Assembly (NCBI GenBank): GCA_014239265.1
Contig: JAAZZH010000008.1
Span: 1-46,968, forward strand
Direction: 5' to 3'
Length of the DNA stretch: 46,968 nt
Source of the DNA: Actinomycetota bacterium
GTDB lineage: Bacteria; Actinomycetota; Acidimicrobiia; Actinomarinales; Actinomarinaceae
Part shown: piece after piece, positions 9,347 through 18,825 of the stretch
Position numbering within the stretch: position 1 is the first letter of the stretch
Layout of the letters: the number at the start of each line of letters is the position of its first letter
Position numbers and translations under genes: made by a program
Notes under the pieces: model-generated
What the model was told of the DNA's origin: nothing
Database searches by the model: none
The model's input: only the letters and a program-made list of their open reading frames with translations

Positions 9347-10046
9347 AGTTTTTCTCAATAATAATCTCTTTATTAACATTTGTTTGCTCAGCTTTAATAA
9401 AGCCCCATCGAACAGCTTCAAGTAACGCTAGGAAAAATGCTACAGCCTCTTGTGAAGAATTTACTGAGGAGACTAATTCTTCGAATGTTGTATTTAATCT
9501 TTTATCAACAAGTTTTAATAAATCATCTATTGCAACTTGTAAATCAGGGAGTTCTTTGTCAATATGTGAAAATCCCTGTATTGTTTTATATCTACTGAAA
9601 ACTTCATTTGCTGTTTCTGTAAATTTAGTAATGTCAATGTTGTAACGAATTTCGGGCTTTACTGATAATGAACTTGTTTGATAATATTTAAATGCGGGTA
9701 CTTCACGTTCGGTTTGTTTAACTTTTATAGCTAGAGCCAGTCCAACTTCAGTAAAAGCTTTAAATTGGAGCAATCTGGCAAATGCAAGATCTTTGTCTTT
9801 TATTAGTTCAACTTCATCAAGCCAATCTACTTCCTCATCTTGGGGAAGTAATCTTTTTGCTTTTAACTCAAATAGTGATGCACCAAGTAGAACAAACTCG
9901 GCATAATTGTCTATATCTTCTTTTAATGATTTATTTTGGAAACTCTGAAAGATCATTGTGAGATTATTAGCAATTTGTGTTTCTGTATTTGATGTATATT
10001 CAACAAGAAGACTTTTTAAATTTTCTATTACTTGTATATTTTCCAT
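9339..10046 (-). CDS. scpA: Segregation and condensation protein A
   Basis: YAEFVLLGASLFELKAKRLLP and VAFFLALLEAVRWGFIKAEQ typical of ScpA; adjacent to scpB. Confidence 0.93.
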   Translation of the reverse strand: MENIQVIENLKSLLVEYTSNTETQIANNLTMIFQSFQNKSLKEDIDNYAEFVLLGASLFELKAKRLLPQDEEVDWLDEVELIKDKDLAFARLLQFKAFTEVGLALAIKVKQTEREVPAFKYYQTSSLSVKPEIRYNIDITKFTETANEVFSRYKTIQGFSHIDKELPDLQVAIDDLLKLVDKRLNTTFEELVSSVNSSQEAVAFFLALLEAVRWGFIKAEQTNVNKEIIIEKNYE

Positions 10047-10486
10047 TAGTAATCAGTTTTATCTAGTATTTGATGCTTATTTTGAAGAAGATTTGTTTTA
10101 TATTGATCAACTAAAGAATCTATATCCCCAATTTGAGACAATACTTCAAGTCCTATTAATTCATGATCGAGATATTTCTTAGATTTATATGAAGAAACTA
10201 TTTTTAGGTCAGAAAGTATTCTTAAGAGCCATGAATAATGCCCAGTATTTTTACCAATATCATGGAGTAGGGAAAGTTGTAATAATTCTAAATCATCAGA
10301 GAATCTTAGGGTTCTATTCATAACCTCAATAGAATGATGTCTATCAGCTTTGTTTAATAACCAGTATTGTTTTATTAATTGATTATTTTTAAGTGTATTT
10401 GAGATTACCAATTGTTCATCTATAGAAAGATGCTTATAAAAAAGAAATCTTATGGCTCTTTTTGATTTTAAATAAATTTTATTCAT
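10046..10486 (-). CDS. HD-domain phosphohydrolase-like protein
   Basis: 146 aa; ADRHHSIEV...LLHDIGK HD motif. Confidence 0.7.
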   Translation of the reverse strand: MNKIYLKSKRAIRFLFYKHLSIDEQLVISNTLKNNQLIKQYWLLNKADRHHSIEVMNRTLRFSDDLELLQLSLLHDIGKNTGHYSWLLRILSDLKIVSSYKSKKYLDHELIGLEVLSQIGDIDSLVDQYKTNLLQNKHQILDKTDY

Positions 10487-11307
10487 GCTCTTGGGTGACT
10501 TTCGTTAAAAACTTCATTAAGAAATTCTTTTGTTAACTTAGTATAGATTTGCGTTGTGGATACAGATGAATGTCCTAAATATTCTTGAAGTGTTCGAAGG
10601 TCACAACCAGCTTCAAGCATATGAGTTGCAGCGCTATGCCTTAATGTATGGGGATGGATATTTAGAGTTGTTGAGGTTTTAAGAGCTGTTGATTTAATTA
10701 TCCTAAAAATAGCGGTACGTTCTAGCGGATTGTCGGTACGGGAAATAAACAAAAAAGGATTATTTGATATATCTTTTACAAGCTTTAGGTCGAGATAAGA
10801 TAGTAAATTAATTTTAAGTTTGGAACCAATCGGGACAATTCGTTGTTTTGAACCTTTTCCGGTTAATTGAATATAATCTTCATCAAAATCAATATCGGCA
10901 ATTTTAACATCACATAATTCACTAACACGACATCCGGTTGAATACATAAAATCGATTATGGCTTTATTTCTCTTACTTATAAAGGTTTCCTGATCATGAA
11001 AATTTATTAATTGTTCAATTTGTGTAATAGAAAGTGTTTCAGGAAGTCTTTGACCAGACTTAATTGTTACATCTTCAAGAATAACTGTTTTAGTATCTTC
11101 CCTAAAGTTATACCATTTTACAAACTGTCTTAATACGGAAACTTTTCTTTTTTTTGTATTAGGACTGTACTCTTTTGTAGAAATTAACTTTATTAATTTG
11201 TTGAGTGCATCACTAGATATATTTGTTACTAAGTTTTCTTTGAATAAGTTTAAAAGATCAGTTCTATATGCTTCAACTGAATTTTTTGATAATCCTTTTG
11301 AGTACAA
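10483..11307 (-). CDS. xerD: Site-specific tyrosine recombinase XerD; true start probably upstream of 11307
   Basis: Conserved R...HxLRH...Y residues (STGCRVSELCDV, HPHTLRHSAATHMLEAGCDLRTLQEYLGHSSVSTTQIYTKL). TTG at 11307 gives an N-terminus missing the first helix. Confidence 0.92.
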   Translation of the reverse strand: MYSKGLSKNSVEAYRTDLLNLFKENLVTNISSDALNKLIKLISTKEYSPNTKKRKVSVLRQFVKWYNFREDTKTVILEDVTIKSGQRLPETLSITQIEQLINFHDQETFISKRNKAIIDFMYSTGCRVSELCDVKIADIDFDEDYIQLTGKGSKQRIVPIGSKLKINLLSYLDLKLVKDISNNPFLFISRTDNPLERTAIFRIIKSTALKTSTTLNIHPHTLRHSAATHMLEAGCDLRTLQEYLGHSSVSTTQIYTKLTKEFLNEVFNESHPRA

Positions 11308-11350
11308 TAAATAATCTTGGTAATCGTCAAGTAAGTATTTAATAGAATTA

Positions 11351-12976
11351 TTAATCTTTTACTTTCATTTTAGTAGAAGTTATTTTCTCAGTATTTTGAG
11401 AAAAAGCTGCGCTTTGTATGAATCTATCAAACATTGGAGCCGGTTCCCAAGGACGAGACTTGAACTCAGGATGGAATTGAGAGGCAACGAAGAAAGGATG
11501 GTCTTTTAATTCAATCATTTCTACTAAGTTATTATCTGGAGACAAGCCACTGAAAATTAAACCGTTTTTCTCTAAAACTTCTCTGTATTTGTTATTCACT
11601 TCATATCTATGTCTATGACGCTCGTATATAACTTCCTCTTTATATATTTCAGAGGTAATAGTATTTTTAGTAATTTTACAAGGATATGTTCCTAATCTCA
11701 TAGATGCACCAACATCATCTTTATCTAGGTCTTGATTCGGTAAAAGATCAATAACAAAATCTTTTGTATTTTGTGAAAATTCAGAAGAATTAGCTTCATT
11801 AATTCCACATACATTTCTTGAATACTCTATAACGGCACACTGTAATCCAAGACAAATCCCAAGAAATGGAATTTTATTCTCTCTTAAATACTGTATGGCT
11901 GAAATTTTACCTTCGATCCCCCTCACTCCAAAACCACCTGGAACTACAACCCCATCAAGGTTAGAAATGTCTTCAGCATCATAATTGTCAGCATCAATCC
12001 ACTGAAGGTCTAAATTAACTTTATTTTGAAGACATGCATGTTTTAATGATTCAACAACAGACATGTAGCTATCCGGTAAGCCGAAATATTTACCAAGGAT
12101 CGCAATCTTAACATCTTTAGTCGATTCTTTTTTTAGAGAAAGCATATTTTTCCATTCATTCAACTCCGGCTCTTCTGTGTTGAGGTTTAACCTTTTATTA
12201 ACTGCTACATCTAAGCCCTCGGAGTGCATTTTAAGAGGTACGTCATAGATGTCATCAAGATCTGGAGCGTTAATTACATTCTCATAACTTACATCACAAA
12301 ATAGTGAAACTTTGTTTTTGATATCTTCATCTAGTTTTCTATCTGAACGAAGAACAATTATGTCTGGACTAATTCCATACCCTCGTAACATTGAGACTGA
12401 GTGTTGAGTAGGTTTTGTTTTCAGTTCTGTACTTGGTCCAATAAAAGGAACCAAAGTTACGTGAATAAACATAACATTTTCTTGACCAAGCTCTTTACGC
12501 ATTTGCCTAGCTGCTTCTAGAAATGGAAGTATCTCTATATCACCAACAGTACCTCCTATTTCTGTAATCTGGACATCTACATCATTTGAGATACCTTTAA
12601 TTCTTCTCTTTATTTCATCCGTGATATGAGGAATAACTTGAACCGTTGCTCCTAGGTAGTCACCTTTACGTTCTCTTTCTATTACTTTTCTGTAAATGCT
12701 TCCAGTAGTCACATTTGCATCTTTTCGTAGATTCACCCCAGTAAACCGTTCGTAGTGACCAAGATCTAGATCAGTCGTTGCGCCATCCTCAGTTACAAAT
12801 ACTTCACCATGTTGAAAAGGATTCATGGTATCTGGATCAACATTGATATATGGATCAAGTTTTTGATTAACAATTGTAAGTCCACGTGATTTTAGAAGGT
12901 TACCAAGGGATGCAGAGGTAATCCCTTTACCAAGACCAGAGACTACACCACCAGTTACAAATATGTATTTGGTCAC
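11351..12976 (-). CDS. pyrG: CTP synthase
   Basis: 541 aa; TKYIFVTGGVVSGLGKGITSASLG N-terminus and C-terminal GATase (FLGICLGLQ). Confidence 0.98.
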   Translation of the reverse strand: MTKYIFVTGGVVSGLGKGITSASLGNLLKSRGLTIVNQKLDPYINVDPDTMNPFQHGEVFVTEDGATTDLDLGHYERFTGVNLRKDANVTTGSIYRKVIERERKGDYLGATVQVIPHITDEIKRRIKGISNDVDVQITEIGGTVGDIEILPFLEAARQMRKELGQENVMFIHVTLVPFIGPSTELKTKPTQHSVSMLRGYGISPDIIVLRSDRKLDEDIKNKVSLFCDVSYENVINAPDLDDIYDVPLKMHSEGLDVAVNKRLNLNTEEPELNEWKNMLSLKKESTKDVKIAILGKYFGLPDSYMSVVESLKHACLQNKVNLDLQWIDADNYDAEDISNLDGVVVPGGFGVRGIEGKISAIQYLRENKIPFLGICLGLQCAVIEYSRNVCGINEANSSEFSQNTKDFVIDLLPNQDLDKDDVGASMRLGTYPCKITKNTITSEIYKEEVIYERHRHRYEVNNKYREVLEKNGLIFSGLSPDNNLVEMIELKDHPFFVASQFHPEFKSRPWEPAPMFDRFIQSAAFSQNTEKITSTKMKVKD

Positions 12977-13013
12977 TCGAAAATTTTAGCATGATAAATC
13001 CTTATTAAAAGGA

Positions 13014-13814
13014 TTATCTAAGAATTTGATTTAGAAATAAATCTAATCTGGGAGAATTATCTGTTCCTATTATGTGTAAAGACTTTTCTGATAACGTATA
13101 GTCAAGTTTGTTATCTTTATCGCTTTCTACTTCCGACTCAACAACACCATCAAATTGAATTGCATAATTTTGCTTTTTTTTGATTTCAATCTGAATTTTC
13201 GACTTTTGATCTAAAACAATTGACCTGGGAAATTTAGAAAATGGTGAGATAGGTGTAATGATAATTGAATTAAGACTATTTTGTACAATTGGTCCACCTG
13301 CTGAATAATTATATGCTGTTGAGCCTAAAGATGTTGAAATAATAATTCCGTCAGCTCTTAGTTTTACTGTTTGGTCATGAGTTTTAAATACAATATCAAG
13401 AATTCTTGTTGGAGAATTTTTAATTAATACGATTTCATTAAAGGCTGGGGATTTTAAATTATTATCTTGTATTATTGCTTTCCTATTGTTGATGTGGCTC
13501 TTGCCTTCAATCCACTCGTCAAGTATTTGCTCTATATTTTCAGATTTGTTTACAAGGTATCCAACTCGTCCAGTTCCTAAGGGCATGAATAATAAATTAT
13601 AGGTCCAAGATATTTTCATAGCCTTAAGTGCAGTACCATCTCCGCCAAAACTGATGACAAGTGTATCTTTGTTTAAATAATTATCATATTGTTCTACATC
13701 TTCAACAAATGAAATATGGAATTCTAATTTTCTTGATTTTATCAAACTAACAAAATCTGTATAATTTTTTAATTTGGTATATTTCTTTGATGAAATAATT
13801 AATATATTCTTCAC
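13014..13814 (-). CDS. nadK: NAD kinase
   Basis: SFGGDGTALKA, RADGIIISTSLGSTAYNYSAGGPIV motifs. Confidence 0.95.
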   Translation of the reverse strand: MKNILIISSKKYTKLKNYTDFVSLIKSRKLEFHISFVEDVEQYDNYLNKDTLVISFGGDGTALKAMKISWTYNLLFMPLGTGRVGYLVNKSENIEQILDEWIEGKSHINNRKAIIQDNNLKSPAFNEIVLIKNSPTRILDIVFKTHDQTVKLRADGIIISTSLGSTAYNYSAGGPIVQNSLNSIIITPISPFSKFPRSIVLDQKSKIQIEIKKKQNYAIQFDGVVESEVESDKDNKLDYTLSEKSLHIIGTDNSPRLDLFLNQILR

Positions 13815-13850
13815 TAGGATATATTATACGCAACTTGGAGTCAGTACAAC

Positions 13851-14546
13851 ATGATACCTATATCAGATATAAACCCTGCTGAGAACACTCCATATATAAC
13901 ACGGTTTTTTATATTTTTTACCATTGCTGTATATATACTGTTGCAACCAAAAAATAGTACAGATCTATTCAACTTTTTTTATGAATTTTCGGCAATCCCT
14001 TGTGAAATTCAAAAAGGTGTACCATTAAGTGCTAATCAATTTTACTCAAACGACTGCATGGTAACTATTGATAATGTTATATTTGCTAATAAAAACTTAA
14101 TGCTAAGTCTCATAACTGCAAATTTTCTTCATGCTAACTTACTTCATCTTGTTGGCAACCTTTGGAGCTTCTGGATATTTGGTAACAATATTGAGGATAA
14201 GCTAGGAAATTTAAAATTTATTATATTTTTAATGGTTGCCGCTGGAGGTAGTATCGGTACTCATATTTTTTTGAATTACTCAGATTTGAATCCAATAGTT
14301 GGAGCATCAGGAATTGTCTCTGCTTTAATGGGTGCATATTTGTACAGATTTCCAAATGCAAAACTTTTAGTTTTAGTTCCTTTCGGTATTATATTTCCGA
14401 CAACTATAAAAGCTAAATATTTTATGGCATTTTGGTTTGCTTCACAAGTATTAATATCTCTACAAAATAATAATATATCCTGGGAAGCGCATATTGGTGG
14501 ATTTTTTGTTGGCTATCTCACAATGAGATTAATTAATAATAGATGA
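13851..14546 (+). CDS. Rhomboid family intramembrane serine protease
   Basis: HANLLHLVGNLWSFWIFG, NPIVGASGIVSALMGAYLYRFPNAKL (GxSG) and AHIGGFFVGYL. Confidence 0.92.
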   Translation: MIPISDINPAENTPYITRFFIFFTIAVYILLQPKNSTDLFNFFYEFSAIPCEIQKGVPLSANQFYSNDCMVTIDNVIFANKNLMLSLITANFLHANLLHLVGNLWSFWIFGNNIEDKLGNLKFIIFLMVAAGGSIGTHIFLNYSDLNPIVGASGIVSALMGAYLYRFPNAKLLVLVPFGIIFPTTIKAKYFMAFWFASQVLISLQNNNISWEAHIGGFFVGYLTMRLINNR

Positions 14547-15278
14547 TACAAAAGTAGCAAAATCTGTAAATTTACTATCTGCAAAGTCTTCACTCATAAA
14601 ATTATCAATGCTAGATTCCACTAATATTGAAGTTGCGCCAAGCTTGTTACCAAACATAATATCCGTGTCTACCCTATCACCAATCACATAATCAACTTCA
14701 ATATTCTTATTTAGAAAATACTGACTGTACAACTCACCTTCTTTTCCAAATGATTGAAGTTCTTTTTGTGATTTCGATTCAATATATTTTGCAATTTGTC
14801 CATTTCCAGGTTTAAACTCTGATTCACTTATTGGATAGGTAAGATCTTTATTCAATGTCGCACCCTCTTTTCCAGATTTAATTGATTCTGCAATTAAATC
14901 GAGTTCACTTTCAGATGGTGATTCGACTCTACCCATTATAATAAAATTGCTGTCCTCTAATTTTGTGACAGTATTTGAAATACTGCTAATAAAATCTTTT
15001 ACATCATTGGATCCATAAACAAAGATAGATAGTTTCTTGTTACTTAAATATTCTTTTAAAACTACAAGCGGAGTAACTATTGAAGATAAGTCAATATCGA
15101 CATTTAATAAATTACTTAATTTTTTAGCTAACACATCAGTTGATTGAGAGCTGTTGTTAGTAGTATGAAATATTTTATAATTATCAAGTATTAAAGATTT
15201 ATAAGCAGATTCAACACCCTTTATGAGTACATCATCAAGATACAGTGTTCCGTCAAGGTCTGTAGCGAGAGTTTTCAC
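14529..15278 (-). CDS. HAD-superfamily hydrolase (NagD/HAD-IIA-like)
   Basis: LATDLDGTLYLDDVLIKG, HTTNNSS, YVIGDRVDTDIMFGNKLGATSILV. Confidence 0.9.
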   Translation of the reverse strand: MKTLATDLDGTLYLDDVLIKGVESAYKSLILDNYKIFHTTNNSSQSTDVLAKKLSNLLNVDIDLSSIVTPLVVLKEYLSNKKLSIFVYGSNDVKDFISSISNTVTKLEDSNFIIMGRVESPSESELDLIAESIKSGKEGATLNKDLTYPISESEFKPGNGQIAKYIESKSQKELQSFGKEGELYSQYFLNKNIEVDYVIGDRVDTDIMFGNKLGATSILVESSIDNFMSEDFADSKFTDFATFVSSIIN

Positions 15279-15705
15279 GCTTTTCCTCCATTATTAAGGC
15301 ACGCGCAGTTATTAGATTACTTTCATAAAAGTTCTTTCCTGTTCTGTCACTTGGTAAAGTGACAGACCTTATTTTAAGATCTAATGACTTTGTATATTTT
15401 CTAATTTCATTAAATATCCTTGTGCCAAAGCCAAGTTCTCTATATTTTGGTGAAACAAATAGTTCATAAATTGTTATAAAACCATTTTCTTCAGTTGCAC
15501 TACCATAACCAATTTCAATATCATCTTGAGAAAGTATAAAATAATTAATTTTTGAGAATTCTAATTCTTTGTAGTGGTTTATTAAGATATTGTCGATGGC
15601 GGACATTTCAGCAATAAACTCTTTATGAAGGATATGTGGCTTTGAACTACTTTTTTTTATCGAAAATTTGTAATTTAAATCATCAAACTCATGCACAGTC
15701 TGCAC
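15253..15705 (-). CDS. GNAT family N-acetyltransferase
   Basis: YELFVSPKYRELGFGTRIFNEIRKYTKSL acetyl-CoA binding motif. Confidence 0.75.
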   Translation of the reverse strand: MQTVHEFDDLNYKFSIKKSSSKPHILHKEFIAEMSAIDNILINHYKELEFSKINYFILSQDDIEIGYGSATEENGFITIYELFVSPKYRELGFGTRIFNEIRKYTKSLDLKIRSVTLPSDRTGKNFYESNLITARALIMEEKRENSRYRP

Positions 15706-16051
15706 ACACTTTAGACCTTGGCTTAGCGAGTTGAGTATTCTTGAGAACTAAGAAACAGACAGAACAAGTAAACTCATCATCTTCTTTGTCCGCAGCAGCT
15801 TCATCTAGCTTTAAATCAGATTTTTTAACATTTCTTTTTTCAGCTGCGTCAACACTCATAAATGAGCCCTCTGCATCATCAGGTTCTTCTACTGTTTTCT
15901 TTTCATTTTCAACACGAGCTTCTAAAGATTCGGTTTCAACCTCTTCTTTTTCCTCTTCTTCATCAGTAGGCGTTTCTGAATCTTCTAGATCGTCTTCATC
16001 AAGATCTTCTAAATTAGGTTCTTTAATTTCATCTACTTCTTTTTCTGCCAT
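15689..16051 (-). CDS. DUF4193-like acidic protein with C-terminal Cys4 putative zinc-binding motif
   Basis: 120 aa; highly acidic N-terminus, C-terminus DDEFTCSVCFLVLKNTQLAKPRSKVCADCA resembles actinobacterial DUF4193. Confidence 0.75.
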   Translation of the reverse strand: MAEKEVDEIKEPNLEDLDEDDLEDSETPTDEEEEKEEVETESLEARVENEKKTVEEPDDAEGSFMSVDAAEKRNVKKSDLKLDEAAADKEDDEFTCSVCFLVLKNTQLAKPRSKVCADCA

Positions 16052-16081
16052 GATTCTCCTTAAAGTGCTTTTAAAATCATA

Positions 16082-16957
16082 CTAAATTTTTAGCTGTATG
16101 GAAGCTTTTTTAACAAATATCTCAGCTGGGCCCTTATCGAAATAATCACCATCAATTTCTATTGATTGACGTGATAAAAGCTGTATCTCTCCACTTCTTT
16201 TTAAAAGAACATCTGGTTCTGTTAAATGTAAACCCTTCTTTGCTAGAAAAAATAATTTCATAGCTTTCTTTTTTGTTACTTTAAAAATTTGAATATTAAG
16301 TAGACCGTCTTGAAGACTGGATTTAGGTGATATATTCCAACCACCTCCAAAAAACTGACCATTACATACAGTAATAACGAAGGCATCGGCATTAAATTCA
16401 TAATTGTGTGTTTTAATAGACATCATTCCAGACCTAGCAGGAAGTAGCTTTAGCCAGAAGCTAATCGGATATCTAAATCTTCTAAAAATCTTTGGTAATT
16501 TTTCACTCATTTCAACTGTATCAGCAAGAAAACCAAAGTTTAAAATATTAACAAAATGTCTTTCTTTTTCGGAAGTGGACACAACTGCTGTGTCAATAAG
16601 GTAGGTAGAATCTCCTTTGAGGTGTTCTATTGCAGTTTCTATATTTTGAGGGATTGCAAAAGTTCTTAAAAAATCAGAACCACTACCTGATGGAAGACAT
16701 CCTACAATAGGACGGTCTAGACCTTTTCTTAGAAGACTATCTATCAAAGAATTAATAGTGCCATCTCCCCCAATTGCACAGTAATTATATTTTTTACTGT
16801 CCTTATGTTGTTCTATTATTTGATCAATTTCTGAAACATTAGAAGTCATAAAGATTTTGGATTTCAAATTATGCTTTTCAAAAAGTGTGGTCAAGTAGCT
16901 TTCGGTTAATTTTTTACCTCTAGAATTTAGGTTATAAACTACAACATATTCTTTCAT
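16082..16957 (-). CDS. Diacylglycerol kinase-like lipid kinase
   Basis: VVYNLNSRGKK, CAIGGDGTINSLIDSLL, GCLPSGSGSDFLRTF catalytic motifs. Confidence 0.88.
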   Translation of the reverse strand: MKEYVVVYNLNSRGKKLTESYLTTLFEKHNLKSKIFMTSNVSEIDQIIEQHKDSKKYNYCAIGGDGTINSLIDSLLRKGLDRPIVGCLPSGSGSDFLRTFAIPQNIETAIEHLKGDSTYLIDTAVVSTSEKERHFVNILNFGFLADTVEMSEKLPKIFRRFRYPISFWLKLLPARSGMMSIKTHNYEFNADAFVITVCNGQFFGGGWNISPKSSLQDGLLNIQIFKVTKKKAMKLFFLAKKGLHLTEPDVLLKRSGEIQLLSRQSIEIDGDYFDKGPAEIFVKKASIQLKI

Positions 16958-18825
16958 CGCATAGATTTCTGGATTAACTCATCATTAAAAATATCAGTAA
17001 TCATTTTAAATTCCTTAATACGATATATATTAAAGAGTTTAGTTGAGAGTTCAGAAGCTTCCTTACCAGCACGAATAAAATCACCGATACTGATATTGAA
17101 TTTAGATAATACTGATTCAACGTCTTCAGATTGCAAATATTCATTAAAAATACTGAACCAGCCAATTTCAATTGAAGTTATTTTTTTGACCCCTGCAAAT
17201 GATTCCATCTTATTAATCTTTTCCTCCATAATTTGAAATTTAATGAATGTATCCACATACAACTCATTAAGGGACAAGTCATGCCTGGTTGTGGATAAAC
17301 CAGAGCATACAAGCATCAAGTAGAAATTCATATCTTTATCAAAATCACTCTCTAGTAATTCAAGTCCAACGATTAGATTATCCCTATAGGTTTCGGTTAA
17401 AACCATGGATTTCTTATTGTCATTCTTGAAATTTAACAACTCAAGGACTTCGAGCTTGGATGTAAATGTATTTTGAAGCTTTTTGATATTGAAGTTATTT
17501 TGATAAGAAAAGAAACTTTTTTCAAGGAGTTCTATGGCTTCCTTTAGTGAGTATTTGCTTAACATATTCAATATTGAAGAATACGAGACCGAATATGCAG
17601 AATTTAAATTACTTGATTTGAGGGTAAATAAGTTGTTATACCAAAAATTTTCAATATTTCTGTCATAATTTATAAATGCAAATCCCTTTGTGTCAATGCC
17701 TCTCCTTCCTGCTCTCCCAGTCAATTGTAGAAATTCTGATTGATTGATTAATCGTGTTTTTATTCCATCGTATTTGTAAAGTCTATCGATAACAATAGAT
17801 TTCGCAGGTAGGTTCAGACCAAGTGATAGTGTTTCTGTGGCAAATAAATATTTTATATATCTATTTAGAAATAAAAATTCAATAAATTCTTTTACAATAG
17901 GTGCGAGCCCTGCATGATGATATCCGATTCCTCTTACCCACATCCAGAGTAGTTCATCCAAATTTAAAAGATCATATTGAGTTGAATCTAGAGAACTAAA
18001 AACATCATTAAAAACATCTTTAATCTCATTTGCTTTTTTAATTTTATTTCTATTTGTCGCTGCCTGCCTAGCCTTTGTTTCAACTCTATCTCTTGAAAAA
18101 TAAAAAAATATTGAAGGTGTAAGGTTTTTACTTTCGAGGTAGTCAAGTTGAAAGCCTAGATGAGGTCTCTTGTACTTTCTATATTGTTTTTCAAATTTAA
18201 AGATTTTATTATTACGCTTATCTTTTGAAGATTTAATTATTTTTAATTGCTCACTGTGAGGGTTTAAACCAACTAAGGATATTTCTAGTGGGACGGGCCT
18301 TATATTGGAGTACACCAATGATGTTTTTCCTCTTAATGAAACTATCCAGTTATGGAATTCTTCTTTATTTCTAATAGTGGCTGATAGAAAAAGAAACTTG
18401 ATGTTTTTTGGGGCATGAATAATTATTTCTTCCCAAGTTGTGCCTCGCTCAGAATCAGATAGATAGTGAACTTCATCAAGGACTATGAGTCCAATTTTTT
18501 TTAATCTTTTGTCATCTGAATAAATCATATTTCTTAATATTTCTGTAGTGGCAACAATTAGATTTGAATCTGGGCTGATGGTCCTGTCTCCTGTGAGCAA
18601 TCCAGTATCAATGTTCAAATTTGTGAAATCATTAAATTTTTGATTCGATAATGCTTTAATGGGTGTCGTATAAATTACATTTTGGTTCTGGTTAGTATAT
18701 TTTTCAATAGCTTTTTCGGCTATATAGGTTTTTCCTGATCCCGTAGGTGCAACGACTAATACATTAAAATCTTTATTAATGGAGTCAATTGCCTCAACCT
18801 GAAATTTATCTAAATTAAAATTCAC
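16954..18825 (-). CDS. helY: Ski2/Mtr4-type DEAD/DEAH-box helicase (HelY-like, short)
   Basis: APTGSGKTYIAEKA, DEVHYLSDSERGTTWEE, LSATIRN, ATETLSLGLNLPAKSIV, QLTGRAGRRGIDTKG; directly downstream of tatC. Confidence 0.9.
   Translation of the reverse strand: MNFNLDKFQVEAIDSINKDFNVLVVAPTGSGKTYIAEKAIEKYTNQNQNVIYTTPIKALSNQKFNDFTNLNIDTGLLTGDRTISPDSNLIVATTEILRNMIYSDDKRLKKIGLIVLDEVHYLSDSERGTTWEEIIIHAPKNIKFLFLSATIRNKEEFHNWIVSLRGKTSLVYSNIRPVPLEISLVGLNPHSEQLKIIKSSKDKRNNKIFKFEKQYRKYKRPHLGFQLDYLESKNLTPSIFFYFSRDRVETKARQAATNRNKIKKANEIKDVFNDVFSSLDSTQYDLLNLDELLWMWVRGIGYHHAGLAPIVKEFIEFLFLNRYIKYLFATETLSLGLNLPAKSIVIDRLYKYDGIKTRLINQSEFLQLTGRAGRRGIDTKGFAFINYDRNIENFWYNNLFTLKSSNLNSAYSVSYSSILNMLSKYSLKEAIELLEKSFFSYQNNFNIKKLQNTFTSKLEVLELLNFKNDNKKSMVLTETYRDNLIVGLELLESDFDKDMNFYLMLVCSGLSTTRHDLSLNELYVDTFIKFQIMEEKINKMESFAGVKKITSIEIGWFSIFNEYLQSEDVESVLSKFNISIGDFIRAGKEASELSTKLFNIYRIKEFKMITDIFNDELIQKSMR

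Noticed and set aside
10483-11307. Tyrosine recombinase as a sign of an integrated mobile element
   Set aside because: It is the housekeeping XerD between pyrG and scpA; no attachment repeats, phage genes or composition break nearby.
15741-16085. Ser-rich 114-aa plus-strand ORF
   Set aside because: Pure antisense of the Glu/Asp-rich DUF4193-like gene; composition explained by complementarity of GAA/GAT-rich codons.
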